DNA from: Cellulosimicrobium terreum
GTDB lineage: Bacteria; Actinomycetota; Actinomycetes; Actinomycetales; Cellulomonadaceae
Assembly (NCBI GenBank): GCA_014803435.1
Contig: JACYFD010000004.1
Coordinates: 248,001-312,000 of the forward strand
Direction: 5' to 3'
Length of the DNA: 64,000 nucleotides
A model generated the notes under the pieces. The model saw nothing but the letters and a program-made list of their open reading frames with translations. It was not told the origin of the DNA and made no database searches. The position numbers and the translations under genes are program-made. Of the stretch, positions 8,504 to 16,182 are shown piece after piece (position 1 is the first letter of the stretch; each line of letters starts with the position of its first letter).

Positions 8504-9037
8504 ATGGACCCTATTGCCGGGGACACGCTTGCCGTGGAAGTAGCACACCTGGACCGAGCCGTCGCCCTCGCGGTCGACTCGGTCGCCAACGCCGGAGGTC
8601 CGTTCGGCGCCATCATCGTGACGGCGGACGGACAGGTCTTCGAGGGGAACAACCGGGTCACGCAGGACAACGACCCGACCGCGCACGCCGAGGTCACCGC
8701 GATCCGTCGCGCGTGCGCCGCGCTCGGCACGTTCGACCTGTCGGGCGCGACGCTCTACTCGAGCTGCGAGCCCTGCCCCATGTGCCTGTCGTCCGCCCTG
8801 TGGGCGCGCGTCGGCACCGTCGCGTTCGCCGCGGACCGTCACGACGCCGCGACCGCCGGTTTCGACGACGCCGCGTTCTACGCGTTCGTCACCGCTCACC
8901 TGGGGGAATCGACAGTGGACCCGGTGCCGCGCCCCGGTAGTGCAGCGCCGGTCATGCAGGTCGTCCACTCGCGCAACGCCACGAGCGTCGCGCCGTTCGA
9001 CGCGTGGCGAGTCCTGTCGACCCGGATCGAGTACTGA
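8504..9037 (+). CDS. guaD: Nucleoside/guanine deaminase
   Basis: Cytosolic zinc deaminase of the CDA fold, 177 residues. Zinc ligands are in PTAHAEVTAIRRAC (His about 60, Glu as proton shuttle) and SSCEPCPMC (about 85-92). The length and the 3' neighbour, a purine permease, favour guanine deaminase (guanine to xanthine) over tRNA adenosine deaminase. Xanthine would feed the dehydrogenase encoded downstream. ATG 8504 has GGAG seven bases upstream. Translation may be gated by the leader hairpin. Confidence 0.85.
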   Translation: MDPIAGDTLAVEVAHLDRAVALAVDSVANAGGPFGAIIVTADGQVFEGNNRVTQDNDPTAHAEVTAIRRACAALGTFDLSGATLYSSCEPCPMCLSSALWARVGTVAFAADRHDAATAGFDDAAFYAFVTAHLGESTVDPVPRPGSAAPVMQVVHSRNATSVAPFDAWRVLSTRIEY

Positions 9038-9084
9038 CTGGCCCCGGCCGGTCGGTCTCCGCCCCACGGAAAGGACACGACGAC

Positions 9085-10581
9085 GTGACCCTCCTCGGCA
9101 CCCGGCGGGACACCGCCGAGAACGACGACGCGGGCGGCTCGAACGGCGCCTCCACCCCCTCGCGCCTCGACCGCTTCTTCCAGATCACCGCGCGCGGCTC
9201 CACGACGGGCCGCGAGCTCCGCGGCGGCCTGGTGACCTTCTTCGCGATGGCGTACATCGTCATCCTCAACCCCCTCATCCTCGGCGGCACGAGCGCCGAG
9301 AACGCCCCTGTCGACGTCGCGGGCGGCTGGCTCGCCACCGCGCAGGTCGGGGCCGTGACCGGGCTCGCCGCCGGCGTCCTGACGATCCTGTTCGGCATGG
9401 TGGCGAACCTCCCGTTCGCGCTCGCGGCCGGTCTCGGCATCAACTCGTTCCTCGCGGTCGCCGTCATCGGCGACGTCACGTGGCCCGAGGCGATGGGCCT
9501 CGTCCTCATCAACGGCCTGCTCATCGTGCTGCTCGCGGTGACGGGTGCGCGGTCGGCGATCTTCAACGCCGTGCCGCGTCAGCTCAAGGCGGCGATCACG
9601 GTCGGCATCGGCCTGTTCATCGCGTTCATCGGGTTCGTGGACTCGGGCTTCGTCACCCGCACGCCCGGCGGGCCCCCGGTCCAGCTGGGCGACGGCGGCT
9701 CGATCACGACGGTCCCGACGCTCGTGTTCGTCGTCGGCCTGCTCGTCATGGGGATCCTCGTGGCCCGCAAGGTCAAGGGCGGGCTGCTCATCGGCCTCGT
9801 CGCGACCACCGTGCTCGCGATCGTGGCCGAGGCGGTGCTGCACCTCGGCCCCGCGTCCGAGGACAACCCGGGCGGCTGGCACCTGACCGTGCCGGAGCTG
9901 CCGAGCTCGCTCGCGTCCGTCCCCGACCTGAGCCTGCTGGGGCAGTTCTCCTTCGGCGCGTTCGACCGCATCGGAGCGCTCGCCGCGACGATGCTCGTGT
10001 TCACGCTGTTCTTCACGAACTTCTTCGACGCCATGGGCACGATGACGGGTCTCGCGAAGCAGGGCGGGCTCGCCGACGCCGACGGCAACTTCCCGCGCAT
10101 CAAGTCGGCGCTGGTCGTGGAGGGCGTGGGCGCGGTCGTCGGCGGCGGGACGTCGTCGTCGTCGAACACGGTGTTCGTGGACTCCGCCGCAGGTGTCGGC
10201 GAGGGGGCCCGGACGGGCCTCGCGTCGGTCGTGACCGGCGGGCTGTTCCTCGTGGCGATGTTCCTCACGCCGCTCACCGCCGTCGTCCCGATGGAGGTCG
10301 CGAGCGCCGTCCTCGTCGTCGTCGGCGCGATGATGATGCGCGAGATCAAGGAGATCGACTTCAGCGACTTCTCCGTCGCGCTGCCGGTCTTCCTCACGGT
10401 CGTCACGATGCCGCTCACGTACTCGATCGCGAACGGGATCGGCATCGGGTTCGTCACCTGGGTCCTGCTGCGCACCGCGTGCGGGAAGGCCCGTGAGGTC
10501 CACCCCCTGCTGTGGGTGGTCGCGGCGGGCTTCCTCGTGTACTTCGTGCGCGGTCCTCTGACCGCGGTCGTGGGAGGCTGA
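9085..10581 (+). CDS. NCS2-family purine permease (AzgA/PbuG type)
   Basis: Membrane importer for hypoxanthine, guanine or adenine; 498 residues and about 12-14 hydrophobic segments. Family landmarks are GGLVTFFAMAYIVILNPLIL near the start, AAGLGINSFLA, FFTNFFDAMGTMTGLA and the conserved GGTSSSSNTVFVDSAAGVGEGARTG region. It lies 47 bases after guanine deaminase on the same strand, probably the same transcript. GTG 9085 is chosen because AAGGA lies ten bases upstream; the frame is open earlier, but that part overlaps the deaminase. Confidence 0.92.
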   Translation: MTLLGTRRDTAENDDAGGSNGASTPSRLDRFFQITARGSTTGRELRGGLVTFFAMAYIVILNPLILGGTSAENAPVDVAGGWLATAQVGAVTGLAAGVLTILFGMVANLPFALAAGLGINSFLAVAVIGDVTWPEAMGLVLINGLLIVLLAVTGARSAIFNAVPRQLKAAITVGIGLFIAFIGFVDSGFVTRTPGGPPVQLGDGGSITTVPTLVFVVGLLVMGILVARKVKGGLLIGLVATTVLAIVAEAVLHLGPASEDNPGGWHLTVPELPSSLASVPDLSLLGQFSFGAFDRIGALAATMLVFTLFFTNFFDAMGTMTGLAKQGGLADADGNFPRIKSALVVEGVGAVVGGGTSSSSNTVFVDSAAGVGEGARTGLASVVTGGLFLVAMFLTPLTAVVPMEVASAVLVVVGAMMMREIKEIDFSDFSVALPVFLTVVTMPLTYSIANGIGIGFVTWVLLRTACGKAREVHPLLWVVAAGFLVYFVRGPLTAVVGG

Positions 10582-10600
10582 GCCCTGACACGATCGCTCG

Positions 10601-10638
10601 GCCGACGGGTCACCCGCTCCTCCGGGTGGCCCGTCGGC
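10601..10638 (+). terminator. Hairpin terminator after the purine permease
   Basis: Arms GCCGACGGGTCACCCG and CGGGTGGCCCGTCGGC pair at 15 of 16 positions around a six-base loop. There is no T-run, as usual in this GC range. It lies 20 bases after the permease stop and ends 35 bases before moeA, so it probably separates the two units. Confidence 0.8.
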
Positions 10639-10673
10639 GTGGGCGGATCCTGACCGGACGAGGAGGACGAGAC

Positions 10674-11960
10674 ATGGGCGGGACGACCCGCGTGAGCGTC
10701 GACCAGCACCGGTCCGACGTCGCGGCGCTGCTCGCACCGCTCGTCGCTGCTGCCCGACGGCGCACCCGCACCGAGGAGGTCGACCTCGCCGACGCGCTGG
10801 GCCGGGTCCTCGCGGGCGACCTCACGGCTCCCGTCGCCGTCCCGCTCTTCCGCAACTCCCAGATGGACGGGTTCGCGGTGCGCGCGCGGGACGTGGCCGG
10901 AGCGCGTGCGGGCGCGCCCGCACGGCTGACGGTCGGGGGAGAGATCCCGGCCGCGCCGGGCGTCCCGGCGCCGCTCGCGCCCGGGACCGCCGCACGCATC
11001 ATGACCGGCGCGCCCGTGCCCGACGGCGCGGACGCCGTCGTGCCGGTGGAGGACACCGCCGCGGGCACGTTCGCACCGGCCGGCGATGCGGCGGACGCGG
11101 CCGGCGCCGCCGCGGCCTCCGAGGTGGACGTCCTGGTGCCGCGCACGGCGGGGGAGTTCGTGCGCGAGGCAGGCTCCGACGTCCGCGCCGGGGACGTGCT
11201 CCTGCCCGACGGCGTCGTCCTCGCCCCGCACCACGTGGCGGCTGTGGCGGCGTGCGGGGTGGCCCGCGTCAGCGTGCTCGTGCGACCACGCGTCGCCGTC
11301 GTGTCGACCGGATCGGAGCTCGTCGGTCCGGGCGAGGTGCCCGGTCCGGGCCAGGTCTTCGATGCCAACGCCGACGCCCTGGGTGCCGCGGTGCGGCGTG
11401 CCGGCGGCGAGGTGGTGCTCACGGCGCGCTGCGGCGACGACGCCGGACGGTTCGCCGCCGTGCTCGCCGAGGCCGCGGCGACGTCGGACCTCGTCCTCAC
11501 GTCGGGTGGCGTCTCGCAGGGCGCCTACGAGGTGGTGAAGGACGTGCTGTCGGCGGGCGCGCCCGGGGGTGGGGTCACGTTCCGGTCCGTGGCGATGCAG
11601 CCCGGGGGGCCGCAGGGGCTCGGCACCGTGCACGGCACTCCCGTCCTGACGTTCCCGGGCAACCCGGTGAGCGCGCAGGTGTCGTTCGTCGTCTTCCTGC
11701 GCGAGCAGCTCGAACGGGCCGCCGGTCGAGCGGGGGAGCGGCGCGTGCGTCGTGCACGCGTGCTCGACGCCGGGTCCTCGCCGCCGGGCAGGCGCCAGCT
11801 GTTGCGGGGCGCGACCGGCCCGGAGGGTGTCGTGCGGGTGGTCGGCGGGCCGGGGTCGCACCTCGTGGCGTCCATGGCCCGCGCGGACGTGCTCGTCGAC
11901 GTCCCCGCCGACGTGACAGGGTGGGACGCCGGTACCGAGCTGGAGGTGTGGGAGCTGTGA
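10674..11960 (+). CDS. moeA: Molybdopterin molybdenumtransferase MoeA
   Basis: Inserts molybdate into adenylylated molybdopterin in the last step of Moco synthesis; 428 residues. Domain order is normal: N-terminal region with NSQMDGFAVRARD, AARIMTGAPVPDGADAVVPVED, the MPT-binding core with VSTGSELV and LTSGGVSQGAYE, and LTFPGNPVSAQVSF near the end. ATG 10674 has AGGAGG seven bases upstream. It overlaps the start of moaE. Confidence 0.95.
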   Translation: MGGTTRVSVDQHRSDVAALLAPLVAAARRRTRTEEVDLADALGRVLAGDLTAPVAVPLFRNSQMDGFAVRARDVAGARAGAPARLTVGGEIPAAPGVPAPLAPGTAARIMTGAPVPDGADAVVPVEDTAAGTFAPAGDAADAAGAAAASEVDVLVPRTAGEFVREAGSDVRAGDVLLPDGVVLAPHHVAAVAACGVARVSVLVRPRVAVVSTGSELVGPGEVPGPGQVFDANADALGAAVRRAGGEVVLTARCGDDAGRFAAVLAEAAATSDLVLTSGGVSQGAYEVVKDVLSAGAPGGGVTFRSVAMQPGGPQGLGTVHGTPVLTFPGNPVSAQVSFVVFLREQLERAAGRAGERRVRRARVLDAGSSPPGRRQLLRGATGPEGVVRVVGGPGSHLVASMARADVLVDVPADVTGWDAGTELEVWEL

Positions 11961-12382
11961 GCGCTGGTGAGGTGAGCCGCGTGACGACGGACGTCCTGGA
12001 CGTCGCGGTGTCGCAGGCCGTAGAGGACGCCGTGGGCGGCCCGGAGTGCGGTGCGGTCGTGACCTTCCGCGGGGTCGTGCGCGACGTCGACGGCGGGCGC
12101 GGCGTGACGAGCCTCGACTACGAGGCCCACCCCGACGCGACGGCCGTCCTGCGGCGCTGCGTCGAGGCCGTCGAGGCCGAGACCGGCTTGCGCGTCGCCG
12201 CCGTCCACCGGTACGGGACGCTGGTGATCGGCGACGTCGCGCTCGTCGCGTCAGCGGCTGCCGGCCACCGTCGCGAGGCGTTCGAGGCGTGCTCGCTGCT
12301 GGTCGAGCGCATCAAGGCCGAGGTGCCGATCTGGAAGCGGCAGCACTTCACCGACGGCGTGTCGGAGTGGGTCGGCCTCTGA
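11957..12382 (+). CDS. moaE: Molybdopterin synthase catalytic subunit MoaE
   Basis: Large subunit of MPT synthase, which adds sulfur to cyclic pyranopterin monophosphate together with MoaD (not in this window). Conserved features are GAVVTFRGVVRD, LDYEAHPDA, HRYGTLVIGDVAL and the catalytic lysine region VPIWKRQHFTDG. GTG 11957 overlaps the moeA stop (GTGA) and gives 141 residues; in-frame GTGs at 11972 and 11981 are alternatives. Probably co-translated with moeA. Confidence 0.92.
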   Translation: MSAGEVSRVTTDVLDVAVSQAVEDAVGGPECGAVVTFRGVVRDVDGGRGVTSLDYEAHPDATAVLRRCVEAVEAETGLRVAAVHRYGTLVIGDVALVASAAAGHRREAFEACSLLVERIKAEVPIWKRQHFTDGVSEWVGL

Positions 12383-12400
12383 ACGGCCCGGCGCCGGGGT

Positions 12401-12649
12401 TCAGCGTGCCGTGCGACCGTTGTCGAGCAGGAGGCCGATGCCGAGACCGACGGCGGTGCCGAGGACCAGGCCGAACCAGCTGAGCGCGACGGTGCCGACG
12501 ACGGCGCCGACGACGAGACCGAGGACGGTCCTGGTGCCGACGGTCCACGGCGCGGCGTGGGTGTCCTCGCGGTAGATCGGCAGCGAGGAGATGCTGTTGT
12601 CGGGGGTCTCGGCGGTGGGCAGGACGGGGGCGGAGGAGGTCGTCGTCAC
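12401..12649 (-). CDS. Small two-helix membrane protein, unknown function
   Basis: 82 residues: a polar N-terminus of about 35 residues, then two Gly/Val-rich hydrophobic stretches (about 38-55 and 58-75) and a short basic tail. I do not recognise a family. The start looks leaderless: TATCAT (12656-12661, minus strand) is exactly six bases before GTG 12649. An ATG two bases upstream is out of frame. The gene converges on moaE, with 18 bases between the stops. Confidence 0.65.
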   Translation of the reverse strand: MTTTSSAPVLPTAETPDNSISSLPIYREDTHAAPWTVGTRTVLGLVVGAVVGTVALSWFGLVLGTAVGLGIGLLLDNGRTAR

Positions 12650-12696
12650 ATGACCATGATAGGGTCCGCGCCGCTCGCTGACCTGGGAGAATGTGT

Positions 12697-12718
12697 CCGG
12701 GTGACCTGGTTCACCCGG
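12697..12718 (-). terminator. Hairpin after moaA
   Basis: Perfect 8-bp stem CCGGGTGA/TCACCCGG with a six-base loop, about 50 bases after the moaA stop codon in the direction of transcription. The only sizeable structure in the gap between moaA and the small membrane gene. Confidence 0.5.
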
Positions 12719-12769
12719 TGACGTGCGACACGGTGCTCGTGCGGCGCCGGTGACCCGGGGACGGAGCGG

Positions 12770-13882
12770 TCAGCCGCCGATCGCGCCCATGCTGCGCGTG
12801 GTCGGTGCGAACGCGTCCGCGGCGACGGGGGTGTCGCTCCCGTGCGCGAGCGGCTTGACCCACATCGCGCCCTGCCAGGCGCGTGCGATCGCGTCGTCGC
12901 GCTCGTCCTCCGTGAGCTCGTCGGAGCGCAGGATCGCGCGCAGGTCGGTCTCGTCGTCGCCGAACAGGCACGAGCGGACCGTGCCCTCGGCGGTCAGGCG
13001 CGTGCGGTCGCACTCGCCGCAGAACGAGCGCGTGACCGACGCGATGATCCCGACGGTCTGCGGGCCGCCGTCGACCAGCCACTCCTCCGCAGGCGCGGAC
13101 GGGTCGTCGCGCCCCACCGCGACCAGATCGAACCGCTCGCCCAGCACCGCGAGCAGGTCCGCCGCGGAGACGAGGTCGTCGCGCGTCCAGCGCCCGTCGG
13201 CGTCGAGCGGCATCTGCTCGATGAAGCGCAGGTGGCAGCCGTGCTCCACCGCCCACGCCAGCAGGTCCGCCGCGCCGGCGAGGGTCTCGGGCATCAGCAC
13301 GGCGTTGAGCTTCACGGGCGCGAGGCCGGTGGCGAGGGCGGCGCGGATCCCGGCGAGGACGTCGGGCAGGCGGTCGCGGCGCGTGAGGCGCGTGAAGTCG
13401 TCACGGTCCACGGAGTCGAGCGAGATGTTCACCCGGTCGAGGCCGGCGGCGACGAGCTCGTGGACGCGCTTGTCCAGACCGATCGCGTTGGTCGTCATCG
13501 AGATCGACACGTCCGGCGCCTCCGCTCGCGACAGGCGCAGGATCTCGGCGAGGTCGCGTCGCACGAGCGGCTCGCCGCCGGTGAACCGCACGTCGGTGAT
13601 GCCGAGACGTCCGACCGCGACGCGGACCAGGCGGGCGATCTCCGGGGCCGTCAGCAGGTTGTCGCGCGCGATCGCGGGCAGCCCCTCGGCCGGCATGCAG
13701 TAGGTGCAGCGCAGCGTGCACTTCTCCGTGATCGAGATGCGCAGGTCCCGGGCCACCCGCCCGTACCGGTCCACGAGGGCGTCCGTCGCCGGACGCCCCA
13801 CGGGCACTCCCGCGGCGTGCGCGGGCCCGCGCTCGCGCGCGTGCCCACGCATCTGGGGGATCCCGAGCGAGACTGCCGTCAT
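12770..13882 (-). CDS. moaA: GTP 3',8-cyclase MoaA
   Basis: Radical-SAM enzyme for the first step of Moco synthesis, 370 residues. The SAM cluster motif is CTLRCTYC near residues 55-62, followed by [14 protein letters not shown]; the second 4Fe-4S site is in [21 protein letters not shown]; the C-terminus ends in the essential Gly-Gly (MGAIGG). The start at 13882 is leaderless: TACCAT (13889-13894, minus) is six bases upstream. It is divergent from xdhC. Confidence 0.95.
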   Translation of the reverse strand: MTAVSLGIPQMRGHARERGPAHAAGVPVGRPATDALVDRYGRVARDLRISITEKCTLRCTYCMPAEGLPAIARDNLLTAPEIARLVRVAVGRLGITDVRFTGGEPLVRRDLAEILRLSRAEAPDVSISMTTNAIGLDKRVHELVAAGLDRVNISLDSVDRDDFTRLTRRDRLPDVLAGIRAALATGLAPVKLNAVLMPETLAGAADLLAWAVEHGCHLRFIEQMPLDADGRWTRDDLVSAADLLAVLGERFDLVAVGRDDPSAPAEEWLVDGGPQTVGIIASVTRSFCGECDRTRLTAEGTVRSCLFGDDETDLRAILRSDELTEDERDDAIARAWQGAMWVKPLAHGSDTPVAADAFAPTTRSMGAIGG

Positions 13883-13904
13883 GACCCGATGGTAGGCCCG
13901 ACCC

Positions 13905-13934
13905 GTGACGGGCGGCACCCACGCGTGCTAGCGT
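13905..13934 (+). promoter_or_regulatory. Candidate promoter of the xdh operon
   Basis: GTGACG, 18-base spacer, TAGCGT. The -10 hexamer is identical to that proposed for guanine deaminase. The transcript would begin near 13941 and carry a leader of about 165 nucleotides. GGAA half-sites at about 13945-13975 (GGAACTTC, GAAGTGGAAG) could bind a regulator. Confidence 0.4.
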
Positions 13935-13998
13935 GAGATTCGCGGAACGGAACTTCAATTCCGGGAAGTGGAAGTCCAACGGCGGATTCAAGTCCTGT

Positions 13999-14098
13999 GT
14001 TTCCGACGCGTCACAGCCGACGCGGCGCCGGACACGCGGGAGACTCACCGCAAGGGTTCACTGGAAGGACGCCGGTTCGCCGGCACCCTGGCGGAAGC
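13999..14098 (+). promoter_or_regulatory. Candidate Moco riboswitch upstream of xdhC
   Basis: Structured leader of a molybdoenzyme operon. A closing stem can form between GTTTCCG (13999-14005) and CGGAAGC (14092-14098). Inside it, ACTCACCGCAAGGGTTCACTGG is followed by a GCCGG-TTCG-CCGGC hairpin (14071-14084) and CACCCTGGCGGAAGCGAGACC. From memory this resembles the conserved core of the Moco RNA motif (Rfam RF01055), which I cannot verify here. The closing stem contains GGAAG, the xdhC ribosome binding site, ten bases before the ATG, so ligand binding could control translation. Confidence 0.5.
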
Positions 14099-14107
14099 GA
14101 GACCACG

Positions 14108-15292
14108 ATGCTCCACATCGTCGACCAGCTCGCCCCGTGGCTCGGCCCGGGGCAGCTCCCCTGCGCCGTCGCGACGGTCGTGGCGACGTCGGGCTCCGTC
14201 CCGCGCCCCGTGGGCACGGGGATGGCCGTGCGGGCGGACGGTGCGGTGATCGGCAGCCTGTCCGGCGGCTGCGTCGAGGCGGCGGTCCACGCGGCCGCGC
14301 TCGACGCGATCGCCACGGGCGAGTGCCACCGCGAGACGTTCGGCTACAGCGACGACGACGCGTTCGCCGTCGGGCTGAGCTGCGGCGGCACCCTCGACGT
14401 CCACGTCCAGCCCGTCCGGCCCGACGACGCCACCGCGCGCGTGATCGCGACGCTCGCCTCGGCGGGGCGGGCGTCGGGTGGCACGCAGCCCGTGGCCCTC
14501 GTGCGGAGGATCGACGACCACCGGCCGGGCGCCGTCGTGCTCGCGACGGACGCGGACGCGAGCGAGGTCGCCGCCGCGCTGCGCGGCGTCGTCGGCCCGG
14601 GAGCGGTGGACGCGGCAGCCGCCCAGGTGACAGCCGTCCTGCGCGCCGGTGGCGCGGCGAGCGTCCACGCGTCGCACGCGGGACCCGGCACGGACGACCT
14701 GGCGTGCGACGCGACGGAGCCGGTGACGCTGCTCGTCGAGACGCGGCTCCCGGCGCCGAGGTTCCTCGTCTTCGGCGCCAACGACTTCGCGGGGGCGCTC
14801 GTGCGGTCCCTGCGGCTGCTCGGCTACCGCGTGACGCTCGTCGACGCGCGCGAGCTCTTCGCCGACGCGCGCCGCTTCCCCGAGGCCGACGAGGTCGTCG
14901 TCGAGTGGCCCGACCGCTACCTCGCCGCAGAGGCGGCAGCCGGTCGGCTCGACGCCCGCACCGGCGTCGCCGTCCTCACCCACGACGCGAAGTTCGACGT
15001 CCCGCTGCTGCGCCTCGCGCTCGACCTGCCGCTCGCGTACGTGGGGGCGATGGGCTCGCGACGTTCCCACGACCAGCGCGTCCGCGCGCTGCGCGAGGAG
15101 GGGGTGACCGACGTCGGGCTGACGCGGCTGCACTCGCCCATCGGTCTCGACCTCGGTGCCGTCACCCCCGAGGAGGTCGCCGTCTCGATCACCGCGGAGC
15201 TGGTGGCGGCCCGGCACGGACGTCACGACGTCGGGTCGCTGAGCCGGACCGACGGCCCTCTGCACGCACCCACCCCCGAGGAGGCCCGCTGA
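14108..15292 (+). CDS. xdhC: XdhC-family Moco insertion/maturation factor
   Basis: 394-residue protein that protects sulfurated Moco and delivers it to xanthine-dehydrogenase-type enzymes. The N-terminal domain has ATVVATSGSVPRPVGTGMAV and GSLSGGCVEAAV; the C-terminal half is a Rossmann-like domain with FLVFGANDFAGALVRSLRLLGY and YVGAMGSRRSHDQRV..LHSPIGLDLGAVTPEEVAVSI. First gene of the operon, and its stop shares one base with the next start (TGATG). GGAAG lies ten bases upstream of ATG 14108, inside the proposed riboswitch stem. Confidence 0.93.
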   Translation: MLHIVDQLAPWLGPGQLPCAVATVVATSGSVPRPVGTGMAVRADGAVIGSLSGGCVEAAVHAAALDAIATGECHRETFGYSDDDAFAVGLSCGGTLDVHVQPVRPDDATARVIATLASAGRASGGTQPVALVRRIDDHRPGAVVLATDADASEVAAALRGVVGPGAVDAAAAQVTAVLRAGGAASVHASHAGPGTDDLACDATEPVTLLVETRLPAPRFLVFGANDFAGALVRSLRLLGYRVTLVDARELFADARRFPEADEVVVEWPDRYLAAEAAAGRLDARTGVAVLTHDAKFDVPLLRLALDLPLAYVGAMGSRRSHDQRVRALREEGVTDVGLTRLHSPIGLDLGAVTPEEVAVSITAELVAARHGRHDVGSLSRTDGPLHAPTPEEAR

Positions 15293-16182
15293 TGGACATG
15301 AACACGATCACGGACCTGGTCCCCACCGTGGACCCGGCCGACTGGCGCGAGGGGGACGCGTGGCTCGCGGGCGGCACGGTGCTGTTCTCCTACGGCAGCC
15401 AGACCCTGCGACGCCTGCTCGACGTCACGACCGCGGGCTGGCCCGCGCTCACGGTGACCGACGACGGGCTGGAGATCGCCGCCACGTGCACGGTCGCCGA
15501 GCTCTACGGGTTCGACGACTCCGCCTCGGCCGCCGCCGTGCGAGGCACGTGGACCGCGCTGGACCTCGTCCGCCCGTGCTGCGACGCGTTCGTCGCGTCC
15601 TTCAAGATCTGGAACACCTCGACGGTCGGCGGCAACGTCTGCACGTCCCTGCCCGCCGGCCCGATGACGTCGCTGACGGCGGCGCTCGACGGCGTCGCGG
15701 AGGTCTGGGGGCCCGGCGGGTCGCGCCGGACGCAGCCCGTCGCCGAGCTCGTCACGGGCGACATGCGCAACACGCTCGCCCCGGGCGAGCTCCTGCGCGC
15801 GATCCGGATCCCGGAACGTGCGCTCCGGTCCCGCACGGCGTTTCGGCGCCTGTCGTTGTCCAACCTCGGGCGCTCCGGCGTCCTGGTGATCGGCCGCCTC
15901 GACCCGCCCGACGACGCCCGGGGTCCGGGGGAGCTGGTCCTGACGGTCACCGCCTCGACGCGCCGGCCCGTCCAGCTGCGGTTCGCCGCGGGGTCGTACC
16001 CGAGCGCGGACGAGCTCGTCGACGCGCTGGACCGCATGGTCGCCGCCGCGGGCCCAGACGCTCTGTGGCACGACGACATCCACGGCCTGCCCGCGTGGCG
16101 CCGCGACATGACCTACCGGCTCGCCGAGGAGATCCGCACGGAGCTTCTCGCCGGCCCGCGCACGGACGGAGGCGCCCGATGA
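15292..16182 (+). CDS. Xanthine dehydrogenase-type FAD-binding subunit
   Basis: 296-residue FAD subunit of a molybdenum hydroxylase, passing electrons from the Fe-S clusters to NAD+ or another acceptor. The FAD-binding segment WLAGGTVLFSYG is near residue 23, then KIWNTSTVGGNVCTSLPAGPM, the second conserved FAD loop. The C-terminal third is the CO-dehydrogenase flavoprotein C domain. Its stop overlaps the next start by four bases (ATGA). Confidence 0.92.
   Translation: MDMNTITDLVPTVDPADWREGDAWLAGGTVLFSYGSQTLRRLLDVTTAGWPALTVTDDGLEIAATCTVAELYGFDDSASAAAVRGTWTALDLVRPCCDAFVASFKIWNTSTVGGNVCTSLPAGPMTSLTAALDGVAEVWGPGGSRRTQPVAELVTGDMRNTLAPGELLRAIRIPERALRSRTAFRRLSLSNLGRSGVLVIGRLDPPDDARGPGELVLTVTASTRRPVQLRFAAGSYPSADELVDALDRMVAAAGPDALWHDDIHGLPAWRRDMTYRLAEEIRTELLAGPRTDGGAR

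Noticed and set aside
13945-13975. Guanidine (ykkC) or purine riboswitch in the xdhC leader
   Set aside because: The expected conserved blocks are absent; the Moco-like core just downstream is the better candidate.
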